Source: CAVUWL01 sp963787415 (lineage in GTDB: Bacteria; Actinomycetota; Thermoleophilia; Solirubrobacterales; 70-9). From it: DNA of 64,000 nt. Where the stretch lies: assembly GCA_963787415.1 (NCBI GenBank), contig CAWBCO010000003.1, forward strand, positions 930,001 to 994,000. The letters run 5' to 3'. Under the pieces are notes generated by a model. The model did not search any database and was not told where the DNA came from. It was given only the letters and a program-made list of their open reading frames with translations. Positions 1 through 12,371 of the stretch are shown here, in pieces; the first letter of the stretch is position 1; the number at the start of each line of letters is the position of its first letter. A program made the translations under genes and the position numbers.

Positions 1-219
1 TGTTCGGGCCCAGGCAGGCTGACCGAGGCGCTGGGAATCGGCCTCGAGGCAAATGGGGCGGACCTGGGCATCGATCCGTTCCTCCTGCGCGCACCGGAGT
101 CCAGCTGGCGGAGCGAGGTGGTGGCGGGACCCCGGGTCGGGATCAGCAAAGCGATCAAGCGTCCTTGGCGCTTTTGCGCGGCCGGCAGCCCCTTTGTCTC
201 AAGGCCCCGTCCGAGTTAG
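1..219 (+). CDS. mpg: 3-methyladenine DNA glycosylase (AAG/MPG type), C-terminal part
   Basis: Only the last 72 codons are present; the 5' part lies left of the window. The frame opens at base 1 and contains GPGRLTEALGI near the beginning and RPWRFCAAGSPFVS near the end, both characteristic of the C-terminal half of AAG/MPG glycosylases. The family excises alkylated purines such as 3-methyladenine and starts base excision repair. The stop TAG at 217-219 overlaps by 4 nt, tail to tail, with the stop of the penicillin-binding protein gene on the other strand. Family assignment is firm; start and upstream context cannot be seen. Confidence 0.9.
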   Translation, partial: CSGPGRLTEALGIGLEANGADLGIDPFLLRAPESSWRSEVVAGPRVGISKAIKRPWRFCAAGSPFVSRPRPS

Positions 220-2405
220 CCGGCGGTCACGCCTCCGCCCGAGGAGGGGGTCGAAGGGGCAGCCGGTGGCGAGGCCGGCGTTTCGGCGGGCTTGGCCGCC
301 TTGGATGGTTCTGACGGTTCTGAGGATTCGCTCGGTGCCGGAGTCGATGGTGTCGATGGAGCTTGACCTGTCGGCGCGGCGGGGACGTAGGTCAAGCCCG
401 GTGTCGTAGCGTGCGCGTGGCCCTTGGTTGCGGCCGAGGATTCGGCCTTGATCTGCTCCCAGGCGCTGATCACCCGAGCCCAGATTTGCGCCGGATAGGT
501 GCCACCCATCACCGGACCGCCGTTGTAGAGGGTCGTCATCGGCGTCGTCGTGTTCTCATAGCCAACCCAAACGCAAGCCGTGACTTCGGTGATCGCGCCG
601 CAAAACCACGCGTCCGCGTTATTGGTCGTGGTTCCGGTCTTTCCCCACTCTCCGCTGACTCCGATATTGGCATGGGTTCCGGTGCCGCTGGTCACCACCG
701 TTTCGAGGATGTGCTTTGCCTCGCTGTCAACGCTGGGAGAGACGACCTGCTTGTGCAGGGGTTGATTGTCACCACCCTTGATCGGGTGACCGTTGCTATC
801 GGTCACTTCGGTGTAGCCGATTGGACTGTCGCCGGGATCCGGTCCTAGGGTGCCGCTGACCCGATTACCGTTGTTTGCGATCGTGCTGTAGGCGTAGGTC
901 CAGCCCAGCGGTGAGACACCTTCTTTGAGGCCGCCGAGGACCATCGCCGGATTTGTGGAAATCGGTTCGCTATAGCCCATTTCATGGATCGTGCTGGCGA
1001 TCGAATCGGTTCGCTGCCTGACGTTTTTACCCTTCAACCCCTTCAACGCGAGCTGGGCATAAATCGTGTTGTCTGAATAGGTGGTTGCGCAGATGATGTC
1101 GCAGGATCCGAGATAGGAGTTTTCATCGTTGTGAACGACGAACGATTCCCGGCCGTTCTTGCCGAAATGAAAGATCTGGGGCGCCGAGGCGTAGACCGTG
1201 TAGGGGGAGATGCCCTCCTTTAGTGCGGTGATCAGCGTGAATGGCTTGATCGACGAGCCCGGTTGGCGGTGGCCCTCGGTGGCGAGGTTGAACGGCATTT
1301 TCTGGAAGTTGGGGCCGCCGACCATCGCCTTGACCCCGGCGTTCTTGTTGTCGATCACGACCACGGAAGCGGTGGGTGGTATTCCTCCCAGTTCGGACTT
1401 GACGGCATTTTCGGCGGCGTTTTGGAGGCGCAGATCGAGCGTCGTCTTGACTTTAAGCCCGCCAAAGTAGGTTTTCGCGGCGCCGTAGCGTTCGACCAGC
1501 TGTTGTCGCAGCCAAGCGGTGAAATAGGGGGCCTTTGAGTCGATCCGCGGCGCCTCGATGTCGTGTGGGGCGGGGAGCGCCTGCTTGATCCCTTCCTCGT
1601 ATTGCTGGTGGGTGATGTAGCCCTGCTGAAGCATTTTTTCCAGCACAAGGTTGCGGCGGCCGAGGGCGTTTTCGGGATAGGTTTTTGGATTGAAAGCCGA
1701 TGGCGAGGCGATGATCGCGGCCAGCGTCGCCGCCTCCCATGGCTCAAGGACCGATGCGCATGGCTCGGCCTTGGTTCCGCAGCCAGGGTGAGCCTTGCCA
1801 AAGTAGGTGCGGGCCGCTGCCTCAATCCCGTAGGCCCCTTCTCCGAAGTAGATCGTGTTCAGGTACTCGGTCAGGATTTTGGACTTGGTCCAATGGTGCT
1901 CGAGGCGGTAGGCGAGGGCCGCCTCGCGAAACTTCTCAAAGATCGTGCGGCTGCCCTGAGCCGCGAGCGCGTTCTTGACGAATTGCTCGGCGATCGTCGA
2001 GGCACCCTGTTCTGCGCTCTGACTGAGGATGTCGCGAACCAGCGCGCGCCCGATTCCGCGGAAGTCGACCCCTTCGTTTTCATAAAAGCGCGAGTCCTCG
2101 ATCGAGACCACCGCGTTCTTGACGTAGGGAGAGATCTGGCTCGAGCTGAGCAGGATTTTGTTTTGGTCACTGGTCAGGGTGCCGATTGGGCGCCCGCTGG
2201 CATCGAAGACTTCGCTGTTGCGGGAAGCCTTGAACTCGGCGAAGTTGTAAATCGCGGGCAGATCCTGGGAGACAGCGGCCATCATCCCGAATATCATCGA
2301 GATCAGCCCCAGCACGCCCAGCCCCAGCAAAACAAAGAGGATGCGCAGCTTCTTGAGGCGCGGCTTGCTACGTTTGCCCGCCAAGAGAGGGCGGCAGTCT
2401 AGCAT
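216..2405 (-). CDS. Class A penicillin-binding protein (transglycosylase/transpeptidase)
   Basis: A bifunctional peptidoglycan synthase of 729 aa. A short basic N-terminus and one membrane helix (about residues 20-45) precede a GT51 glycosyltransferase domain with EDSRFYENEGVD (catalytic Glu about 103) and the EQGASTIAEQ motif. The transpeptidase domain has SSIK (about 384-387), a YSDN motif and KTGTT (about 589). The C-terminus is a long Pro/Ser/Ala tail of low complexity, probably in the wall zone. The ATG at 2405 is chosen because longer forms would run into divergently read tyrS; no good ribosome site precedes it, and TTG at 2384 is an alternative. It is divergent from tyrS with almost no spacer. 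PBP1A/PonA-like; the exact paralogue cannot be named. Confidence 0.92.
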   Translation of the reverse strand: MLDCRPLLAGKRSKPRLKKLRILFVLLGLGVLGLISMIFGMMAAVSQDLPAIYNFAEFKASRNSEVFDASGRPIGTLTSDQNKILLSSSQISPYVKNAVVSIEDSRFYENEGVDFRGIGRALVRDILSQSAEQGASTIAEQFVKNALAAQGSRTIFEKFREAALAYRLEHHWTKSKILTEYLNTIYFGEGAYGIEAAARTYFGKAHPGCGTKAEPCASVLEPWEAATLAAIIASPSAFNPKTYPENALGRRNLVLEKMLQQGYITHQQYEEGIKQALPAPHDIEAPRIDSKAPYFTAWLRQQLVERYGAAKTYFGGLKVKTTLDLRLQNAAENAVKSELGGIPPTASVVVIDNKNAGVKAMVGGPNFQKMPFNLATEGHRQPGSSIKPFTLITALKEGISPYTVYASAPQIFHFGKNGRESFVVHNDENSYLGSCDIICATTYSDNTIYAQLALKGLKGKNVRQRTDSIASTIHEMGYSEPISTNPAMVLGGLKEGVSPLGWTYAYSTIANNGNRVSGTLGPDPGDSPIGYTEVTDSNGHPIKGGDNQPLHKQVVSPSVDSEAKHILETVVTSGTGTHANIGVSGEWGKTGTTTNNADAWFCGAITEVTACVWVGYENTTTPMTTLYNGGPVMGGTYPAQIWARVISAWEQIKAESSAATKGHAHATTPGLTYVPAAPTGQAPSTPSTPAPSESSEPSEPSKAAKPAETPASPPAAPSTPSSGGGVTAG

Positions 2406-2412
2406 TCGGCCG

Positions 2413-3576
2413 GTGCAGGATCTGGCCTCAAACGCGGTCGACGTACTCCCCGAGGGGATGCTCGCCAAGCAACTGGCTGGCACTCGTCCTCTGCGGGTCA
2501 AGCTCGGGATCGATCCGACCACCGCCGATATCCATCTCGGGCATGTGGTCGTGCTCGAGAAGCTTCGGCAGTTCCAGCTGAGCGGTCACACCGTCGTCTT
2601 GATCATCGGTGATTTCACCGCGCGGATCGGCGATCCCAGCGGCCGCTCGACCCAGCGGCCGCTACCCTCGGCGGAGGAGATCACCGCGAATGCGGCGACC
2701 TACCAGGAGCAGGCATTCAAGGTGCTTGATCGCGAGCGCACCGAGGTCCGCTTCAATCATGAGTGGCTGCAGATGCCAACCGAGGAGCTCCTCGGCCTGC
2801 TTGCCCAGACCACGGTTGCGAGGCTTCTGGAGCGCGACGACTTCCAAAAGCGGCTAGCGGCTGGGGCTCCTGTTGCCGCCCTCGAGCTGCTTTATCCGTT
2901 GCTTCAGGGCTATGACTCGGTTGCCGTTGAGGCCGACGTCGAGCTGGGCGGAACAGATCAAAAGTTCAACCTGCTGTTTGCCCGCGACATCCAAAGCGCC
3001 TACCAGAAGAAACCCCAATCGATCATGACGATGCCGATCTTGGTCGGCATCGACGGGGTGCAGAAGATGAGCAAGTCGCTCGGCAACTATGTCGGTGTCG
3101 CCGAACCCGGAGAGGAGATGTTCGGCAGGCTGATGAGGATTCCCGACGAGGCGATGATCGACTACTACCGCCTACTACTCGGCGCAGAGATCCCCGCCGA
3201 GACCTCGGCCAATGAGGCCAAGAGGGAGCTGGCGAGGCGCATCGTCGAGCGCTTCCACGACCCCGAGGCAGCGCTCAGCGCCGAGGCGCATTTCAATCGC
3301 CTTTTCGTCGAGCGCGACGTCCCTGACGAGATCGAGGAGCTGGCGCTGGCGCCCTATATCGCCGAGAACGGCGGCGACGTTCACATCCCGCTCCTGTTGG
3401 CGGCGGCCTTTGAGATCAGTTCCAGCGAGGGTCGCCGTCTGATCCGCCAGGGTGGCGTTCGGCTAGATGGAGAGCCAATCGCTGGAGATAGCCTCGACCT
3501 CGAAGCGAGCGAGCTCGATGGCCGGGTCTTGCAGGTCGGCAAGCGGCGTTTTCGCAGACTTCGCGCGGGGGGCTAG
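2413..3576 (+). CDS. tyrS: Tyrosyl-tRNA synthetase
   Basis: Class I aminoacyl-tRNA synthetase charging tRNA-Tyr, 387 aa from GTG 2413. The HIGH-like motif is DIHLGH (about 41-45), and KMSKS lies at about 218-222, after the tyrosine-binding region ELGGTDQKFN. The C-terminus carries an S4-like RNA-binding domain (SSSEGRRLIRQGGVRLDGE). An open frame continues upstream to ATG 2341, but that would overlap the start of the divergent penicillin-binding protein gene, and the conserved part begins shortly after GTG 2413. Its stop TAG (3574-3576) forms part of the -35 element proposed for the rRNA promoter, so rrn transcription begins just behind this gene. Confidence 0.93.
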   Translation: MQDLASNAVDVLPEGMLAKQLAGTRPLRVKLGIDPTTADIHLGHVVVLEKLRQFQLSGHTVVLIIGDFTARIGDPSGRSTQRPLPSAEEITANAATYQEQAFKVLDRERTEVRFNHEWLQMPTEELLGLLAQTTVARLLERDDFQKRLAAGAPVAALELLYPLLQGYDSVAVEADVELGGTDQKFNLLFARDIQSAYQKKPQSIMTMPILVGIDGVQKMSKSLGNYVGVAEPGEEMFGRLMRIPDEAMIDYYRLLLGAEIPAETSANEAKRELARRIVERFHDPEAALSAEAHFNRLFVERDVPDEIEELALAPYIAENGGDVHIPLLLAAAFEISSSEGRRLIRQGGVRLDGEPIAGDSLDLEASELDGRVLQVGKRRFRRLRAGG

Positions 3577-3602
3577 GCAAACACCTCGGGCGGCGCTATA
3601 CT
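3574..3602 (+). promoter_or_regulatory. Probable rRNA operon promoter
   Basis: TAGGCA (3574-3579), 17 bp, TATACT (3597-3602). It is the only good sigma-70-like pair between tyrS and 16S. The -35 overlaps the tyrS stop codon. Confidence 0.6.
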
Positions 3603-3674
3603 CCGCCGTCCTCCGGGGCCGGCCCTGGCCTGTCCCGTGCGTGAGAGCGACGAGTCCCGTCGCGGAGGCGCAGC

Positions 3675-3697
3675 GGTCTTTGAAAACTGAGCAGCGT
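3675..3697 (+). other. boxA-like element and left arm of the 16S processing stem
   Basis: The sequence starts GGTCTTTGAAAACTGAG, which resembles boxA antitermination elements of rrn leaders. It is also complementary at about 20 of 23 positions to 5447-5469 behind 16S, so the two can form the long RNase III stem that encloses pre-16S rRNA. The complementarity is read directly; the boxA function is inferred. Confidence 0.65.
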
Positions 3698-3847
3698 GCA
3701 CTCCGTGGACCCTTGGGTCTGCGGATTGTTTGAGCCCGATCCGCTCGGCTCGTCAGCGTGCCGAGCGGTCTGATTTACCCGTCATGCCGGTCGTTGAGTA
3801 TGTGTACCCGACGACCCGCCAGGCATGGCAGCTCTTCGTAAGTACCT

Positions 3848-5392
<1,545 letters not shown>

Positions 5393-5579
5393 CTAGGGAG
5401 ACCTAGAACGTCGACCGGGCTCCCCGTTGGCAAACTGCCAACGGGAACGCTGCTCAGTTTTGAGAGACCGCCGGTGGGATAACTCCGCCGTGCGCGCCTC
5501 GGTGGACCTTGAAAACTGCACAAGGCCAATATGGGTATTTAATTTTACGACCCACCGCTTCGGCGATGGGTCGTATCAC
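5393..5579 (+). other. 16S-23S spacer without tRNA genes
   Basis: The 187-nt spacer holds the right arm of the 16S processing stem (5447-5469) and a perfect 9-bp hairpin (arms 5423-5431 and 5437-5445). It also has the left arm of the 23S stem (5508-5524, with GAAAACTGCACAAG) and a hairpin with a TTCG tetraloop just before 23S (5547-5574). No cloverleaf or T-loop motif for tRNA-Ile or tRNA-Ala is present. Confidence 0.85.
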
Positions 5580-8580
<3,001 letters not shown>

Positions 8581-8641
8581 TATTTTTACCATGAGGTCTT
8601 GTGCGGTTTTCAAGCTCCACCGGGGCTGTGGTTTCGCAAAA

Positions 8642-8760
8642 TTCCGGTGGCGCATAGCGAGGGGGAAACACCTCTTCCCATTCCGAACAGAGCAGTTAAG
8701 CCCCTCAGCGCCGATGGTACTTGGAGGGCAACCTCCTGGGAGAGTAGGTCGCCGCCGGTT
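8642..8760 (+). rRNA. rrf: 5S ribosomal RNA
   Basis: The terminal helix is formed by CCGGTGGCG (8644-8652) and CGCCGCCGG (8750-8758). Between them lie the conserved CCCATTCCGAACAG and GGAGAGTAGGTCG segments of bacterial 5S rRNA. It lies about 60 nt behind 23S and closes the operon; exact ends are approximate. Confidence 0.95.
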
Positions 8761-8773
8761 CTTTCTGACAGTT

Positions 8774-8802
8774 GGGCCGCCCCCCAGGGGGCGGCCCGTT
8801 TG
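8774..8802 (+). terminator. Intrinsic terminator of the rRNA operon
   Basis: A GC-only hairpin with arms GGGCCGCCCCC (8774-8784) and GGGGGCGGCCC (8787-8797) is followed by GTTTGTC. It ends next to the stop of the small minus-strand ORF at 8803 and may also terminate that transcript. Confidence 0.8.
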
Positions 8803-9006
8803 TCATTCAGCGCCGAGCGCCGCGCCGCGATCGCTGATCCGCCGCGCTGCTGGGACGTGAATGGCCTGTTGGCGTCGGCGTAGTTCGCATCTCGGCGGCG
8901 TTCTCCCAACGGGCTCCAGCCCGTACTCGCCGAGCGTGGCGAAGTCGATCAGCAGGTCAACAGCGTCGGCGAGCCGATCGCTGATTTTTTGCATTCCTAC
9001 GAACAT
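8803..9006 (-). CDS. Small hypothetical protein, probably SOS regulated
   Basis: A 67-aa ORF with no family I recognise. The N-terminus (MFVGMQKISDRLADAVDLL) looks helical and amphipathic; the C-terminal half is rich in Arg and Ala. A TACTTT hexamer at 9015-9020 (minus strand) lies 8 nt before ATG 9006, the spacing of leaderless genes in this window. A LexA-type box covers the start. ATG 8994 is an alternative start. The ORF ends beside the rRNA terminator. Whether it is translated is uncertain; the regulatory site is better supported than the product. Confidence 0.45.
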   Translation of the reverse strand: MFVGMQKISDRLADAVDLLIDFATLGEYGLEPVGRTPPRCELRRRQQAIHVPAARRISDRGAALGAE

Positions 9007-9014
9007 AGGTTCGT
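8999..9014. promoter_or_regulatory. LexA (SOS) box candidate
   Basis: ACGAAC-ATAG-GTTCGT is a perfect inverted repeat. It matches CGAAC-N4-GTTCG, the LexA/DinR operator of Gram-positive bacteria including actinobacteria. It sits between a -10-like TACTTT and the small minus-strand ORF, covering the expected transcription start, a position where LexA binding would block initiation. Confidence 0.65.
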
Positions 9015-9129
9015 AAAGTAGGGCGGCCGCCGGACGGGACCGGGGAAATGCAACGAGATTTGCATTTGCAGACCACCGAAGGCTCGTGATCTTCGATTCG
9101 CTGCTGATCGGCCTGGTTGGCAGGCATGG

Positions 9130-9285
9130 TCACTCCGAGACCGTGAGAGCAGCGGCGCTTGCTGTGATCAGCAGCGCCGCAACCCCAGAAGCGATGGCGA
9201 GGAGCGGACCTCTGCTGGGTGGCTCCGCAAAAAGCGGATCCGACGGAGTGCCAGCGACTTTGATACCCGTCTCCTGGCTCCACAT
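9130..9285 (-). CDS. Possible small single-pass membrane protein
   Basis: A 51-aa ORF: a polar N-terminus, then one hydrophobic segment (about residues 28-49, with LLAIASGVAALLITASAAAL) running to the end. ATG 9285 is preceded by AAAGG at a good distance. It lies upstream of the LexA-box ORF on the same strand, separated by about 120 nt. No family recognised. Small ORFs of this composition can arise by chance in GC-rich DNA, so confidence is low. Confidence 0.35.
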   Translation of the reverse strand: MWSQETGIKVAGTPSDPLFAEPPSRGPLLAIASGVAALLITASAAALTVSE

Positions 9286-9343
9286 TCTAGAACCTTTGCT
9301 GGGGTGCTGATTCCCGATGGGCGGGGACGGCCCAGCCAATCGT

Positions 9344-9349
9344 TACCCT
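9344..9349 (+). promoter_or_regulatory. -10-like hexamer before murA
   Basis: TACCCT ends 11 nt before ATG 9361, giving a very short or absent leader. No clear -35. Confidence 0.4.
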
Positions 9350-9360
9350 TGCCGACAGCT

Positions 9361-10659
9361 ATGGAGAAGTTCGTCATTCAGGGCGGCGCCCCACTCTCGG
9401 GAGAGCTGACCGTTGCTGGCAACAAGAATGCGGCGCTGGCGATTCTGGCTGCCTGCCTGCTCACCGAGGAGGAGCTGCTGCTGCACCGCGTACCACGCAT
9501 CCGCGACACTGAGGCTCAGATCGCGCTCTTGGAGCGGATCGGTGTGGAGGTCAGCTGGACCGGCGACAACAGCCTCAGGCTGTGCGCGGCAAACGTCGGC
9601 GAGGTCGAGGTCGACCATGAACTCTCAAGTCGGATCAGGGCGTCTTTTCTGCTTGCAGGGCCGCTTCTGGGTCGCTTCGGCGAGGCGCGCATGCCGCCTC
9701 CAGGTGGCGATTTCATCGGCCGCCGACGCCTCGATGCCCATCTCGATGCATTCAAGGATCTCGGTGCCCGGGTCGACGGGGATCGCTACATCGAGCTGAC
9801 GGCGCCGTCGGGAGGGCTGCGTGCCTGTGAAATTTTCATGGATGAGCCGTCGGTGATGGGTACCGAGAACGCTCTGATGGCGGCGGCCTTGACTCCTGGA
9901 CCCACCACCGTGGCCAACGCGGCATCTGAGCCCCATGTCCAGGATCTCGCCCGCTTGCTGACCAAGATGGGTGCTGCGGTGGACGGGATCGGCTCCAACG
10001 TGATGACTGTCCACGGTCGCGACCGCCTGGGTGGCGCCGAGCATCAGATCTCGCCCGATCACATCGAGGCTGGCAGCTTCATGGCCCTCGCTGCCGCCAC
10101 GGGAGGGGAGATTCGCATCCGTGAGGCTGAGCCCGCGGACCTGGTGATGGTTCGCCGACAGTTCCGCCGGCTGGGCCTCTTATCTACCGTTGAGGGCAAG
10201 GATGTGCTGGTTGCGCCCGGACAAGCGCTGCGCGTCCAGGCTGACCTCGGCGATGCGATCCCAAAGATCGAGGACGGGCCATGGCCCGCCTTCCCGGCGG
10301 ACCTCACATCGATCGTGCTCGCCCTCGCAACCCAGGCCGAGGGCGCGGTCTTGATTTTCGAGAAGATGTTTGAGAACCGGCTCTTTTTCGTCGACAAGCT
10401 GGTGGCGATGGGTGCCCGGATCACGCTGTGTGACCCTCATAGGGCGATCGTTAGCGGTCCGAGCCGGCTTCATGGCGAACGCGTAGAGAGCCCCGACATT
10501 CGAGCTGGAATGGCGATGCTGATTGCGGCTCTCGCTGCGGAGGGAACCTCAGAGATCGGCAACATTCGCCAGATTGACCGAGGCTATGAGCAGATCGACG
10601 AGCGGCTGCGCGCGCTCGGCGCAGAGATCGAACGGGTCTCTGCCGAGGTCCCGGCGTAG
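9361..10659 (+). CDS. murA: UDP-N-acetylglucosamine 1-carboxyvinyltransferase with Asp active site
   Basis: Catalyses the first committed step of peptidoglycan synthesis, transfer of enolpyruvate from PEP to UDP-GlcNAc. The product is 432 aa from ATG 9361 and begins MEKFVIQGGAPLSGE. The conserved Lys-Asn pair is in GNKNAAL (about 20-26). The catalytic loop reads PPGGDFIGRRRLD, so residue 117 is Asp where E. coli has Cys115. The same substitution occurs in Mycobacterium tuberculosis MurA and gives intrinsic fosfomycin resistance. An in-frame extension to 9304 is rejected because conserved sequence starts at the ATG. It is followed by hisZ, which has its own promoter motif. Confidence 0.93.
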   Translation: MEKFVIQGGAPLSGELTVAGNKNAALAILAACLLTEEELLLHRVPRIRDTEAQIALLERIGVEVSWTGDNSLRLCAANVGEVEVDHELSSRIRASFLLAGPLLGRFGEARMPPPGGDFIGRRRLDAHLDAFKDLGARVDGDRYIELTAPSGGLRACEIFMDEPSVMGTENALMAAALTPGPTTVANAASEPHVQDLARLLTKMGAAVDGIGSNVMTVHGRDRLGGAEHQISPDHIEAGSFMALAAATGGEIRIREAEPADLVMVRRQFRRLGLLSTVEGKDVLVAPGQALRVQADLGDAIPKIEDGPWPAFPADLTSIVLALATQAEGAVLIFEKMFENRLFFVDKLVAMGARITLCDPHRAIVSGPSRLHGERVESPDIRAGMAMLIAALAAEGTSEIGNIRQIDRGYEQIDERLRALGAEIERVSAEVPA

Positions 10660-10682
10660 CAGGGGTTTCGCAGCCGTTCTCG

Positions 10683-10688
10683 TAAGGT
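10683..10688 (+). promoter_or_regulatory. -10-like hexamer, leaderless start of hisZ
   Basis: TAAGGT, then 7 nt, then ATG 10696. No Shine-Dalgarno sequence and no obvious -35. Probably drives the his cluster. Confidence 0.45.
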
Positions 10689-10695
10689 CCGTCGG

Positions 10696-11694
10696 ATGAT
10701 TCATCCGATCCCACCCGGAACCCGGGATGTGCTGCCCGATGAGATGCGTGAGTTGCGCCGGCTTCACCTTGCTCTGATCGATGTGTTTGAGAGTCGCGGC
10801 TACGGCGAGGTGGCCACTCCTGCGATCGAGTACGACGAGGTCCTGGCCCGAGGAGACGGCAGAACCGCGGCAAGCGCTTACCGGTTCTTCGATGAGCGCG
10901 GTGACTTATTGGCGCTGCGCTCTGACATGACCGTGCCGATCGCTCGCCTTGTCGCTACTCGCTACGCAAACGCAGATCTGCCGCTTCGACTCTGCTACCT
11001 CGCCAACGCCTACCGAGCGGTTCGTCCTCAGCGCGGTCAGATGCGCGAGTTTGCCCAGGCTGGGGTCGAGTTGCTCGGTGCGCCCGCTCCGCAGGGAACT
11101 GCCGAGGTTGTGGAGTTGCTGGCGGCGGCGCTCGACGCGGCCGGCCTGAGCCGAGCGGTGATCGGTCTGGGCGACGCCGACCTCTTCCGCCAACTTCTGG
11201 CCGAGCTTGGGATCGCGGGTGAGGCGCGTGACTCGATCCTCGAGCGACTGGCGATGCACGACCTGGTCGGCCTCGAGGCAGAGCTTTCCTCCGTTGAGGG
11301 GATCGGCGCGGAGCAATGTGCGACTTGCGTGGCGCTCTCCCAGCTTCGGGGTGGGTCAGAGGTTCTCGAACATGCTCGCGCGATCGGGGGCGCTGCCGTC
11401 AAACGCGCAAGCGCGAGGCTGGAGGAGACGTTTGAGGCACTGCAGTCGCGGGGAGTCGCGGATCGGGTCCGCATTGACCTCGGCTTGCTTCGCGACCTTG
11501 GTTATTACAGCGGCGCGATTCTCGAGGTTTATGACCCAGCCCTGGGTCACGTGCTTGGCGGCGGCGGCCGCTATGACGGCCTGCTGAAGAGATTTGGCCT
11601 TGACATTCCGGCCGCCGGTTTTGCCCTCTACCTCGAGCGCGTCCACGTCGCCCAGATGGAGGAGGAGTCAAGGCGCACCGAGGGCGCATCATGA
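10696..11694 (+). CDS. hisZ: ATP phosphoribosyltransferase regulatory subunit
   Basis: A paralogue of histidyl-tRNA synthetase that has no tRNA charging role. It binds short-form HisG and makes the first enzyme of histidine synthesis an active, histidine-regulated hetero-octamer. The 332-aa product opens with PPGTRDVLPDE, has RFFDERG and a class II core, and ends with GGGGRYDGLLKRFG. It lacks the C-terminal anticodon-binding domain of HisS. Its presence agrees with the 226-aa HisG next to it, which is the short type. It overlaps hisG by ATGA, as expected for subunits made together. Confidence 0.88.
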   Translation: MIHPIPPGTRDVLPDEMRELRRLHLALIDVFESRGYGEVATPAIEYDEVLARGDGRTAASAYRFFDERGDLLALRSDMTVPIARLVATRYANADLPLRLCYLANAYRAVRPQRGQMREFAQAGVELLGAPAPQGTAEVVELLAAALDAAGLSRAVIGLGDADLFRQLLAELGIAGEARDSILERLAMHDLVGLEAELSSVEGIGAEQCATCVALSQLRGGSEVLEHARAIGGAAVKRASARLEETFEALQSRGVADRVRIDLGLLRDLGYYSGAILEVYDPALGHVLGGGGRYDGLLKRFGLDIPAAGFALYLERVHVAQMEEESRRTEGAS

Positions 11695-12371
11695 ACGTCG
11701 AGGTGGCGGGCCTCGGCCGGGTCAAGGTTGACGGTCCCCTAAAGATCGCGGTCCCGCGCGGAGCCCTTTTCGCCGAGACTTTGAATGCACTGGATGCGGT
11801 CGGGATCGAGACCGCCGACCTACGCGGCAGGTCCCGCTCGTTGATCTTTGAGGCGGGCGATGTGACATTGGTTACAATGAGGCCCTCCGACGTGCCCACC
11901 TACGTTGAGGCGGGAGCCGCCGACGTCGGAATTACCGGCAAGGATGTCTTGCTGGAGCAGGCTGACAGGGTTGTTTATGAGTTGCTTGACCTCGGCTTCG
12001 GCCGCTGTCGGATGGTGCTTGCGGGCCGCAAGGGCGACGAGCGCCTGGGTGAGTCCGAGCGACGCCTGGGGATGATGCGGATCGCGACCAAGTACCCGCG
12101 GATCGCTGAGCGCCACTTCGAGCTGACCGGCCGCCAGGTCGAGGTGATTGAGGTCAAGGGCTCGGTCGAGCTGGCACCGCTGATTGGGCTCGCCGATGGG
12201 ATCGTTGACCTTGTTGCGACCGGGCAAACCCTTGAGGAGAACAAGCTCGAGGTGCGCGAGGAGATTCTCATTTGTAGCGCCCGCTTCGTCGCCAACCGGG
12301 TCGCCCACAAGTTGCGCGCGGCGGAGGTCGACTCGCTGACGGCGAAGCTACGGGAGGGAATCTCAAATTGA
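11691..12371 (+). CDS. hisG: ATP phosphoribosyltransferase, short form
   Basis: Condenses ATP and PRPP in the first step of histidine synthesis. The product is 226 aa without the C-terminal regulatory domain of long HisG, so it needs HisZ. Motifs: LKIAVPRGALF, DVGITGKDVLLE, and the PRPP loop DLVATGQTLEENKLE. About 16 residues precede the usual start, but ATG 11691 overlaps the hisZ stop (ATGA) and is the coupled start. The stop overlaps hisD (TTGA). Confidence 0.93.
   Translation: MNVEVAGLGRVKVDGPLKIAVPRGALFAETLNALDAVGIETADLRGRSRSLIFEAGDVTLVTMRPSDVPTYVEAGAADVGITGKDVLLEQADRVVYELLDLGFGRCRMVLAGRKGDERLGESERRLGMMRIATKYPRIAERHFELTGRQVEVIEVKGSVELAPLIGLADGIVDLVATGQTLEENKLEVREEILICSARFVANRVAHKLRAAEVDSLTAKLREGISN

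Noticed and set aside
5393..5579. Possible tRNA genes in the 16S-23S spacer
   Set aside because: The spacer is 187 nt and filled by processing stems; no cloverleaf or CCA end can be drawn.
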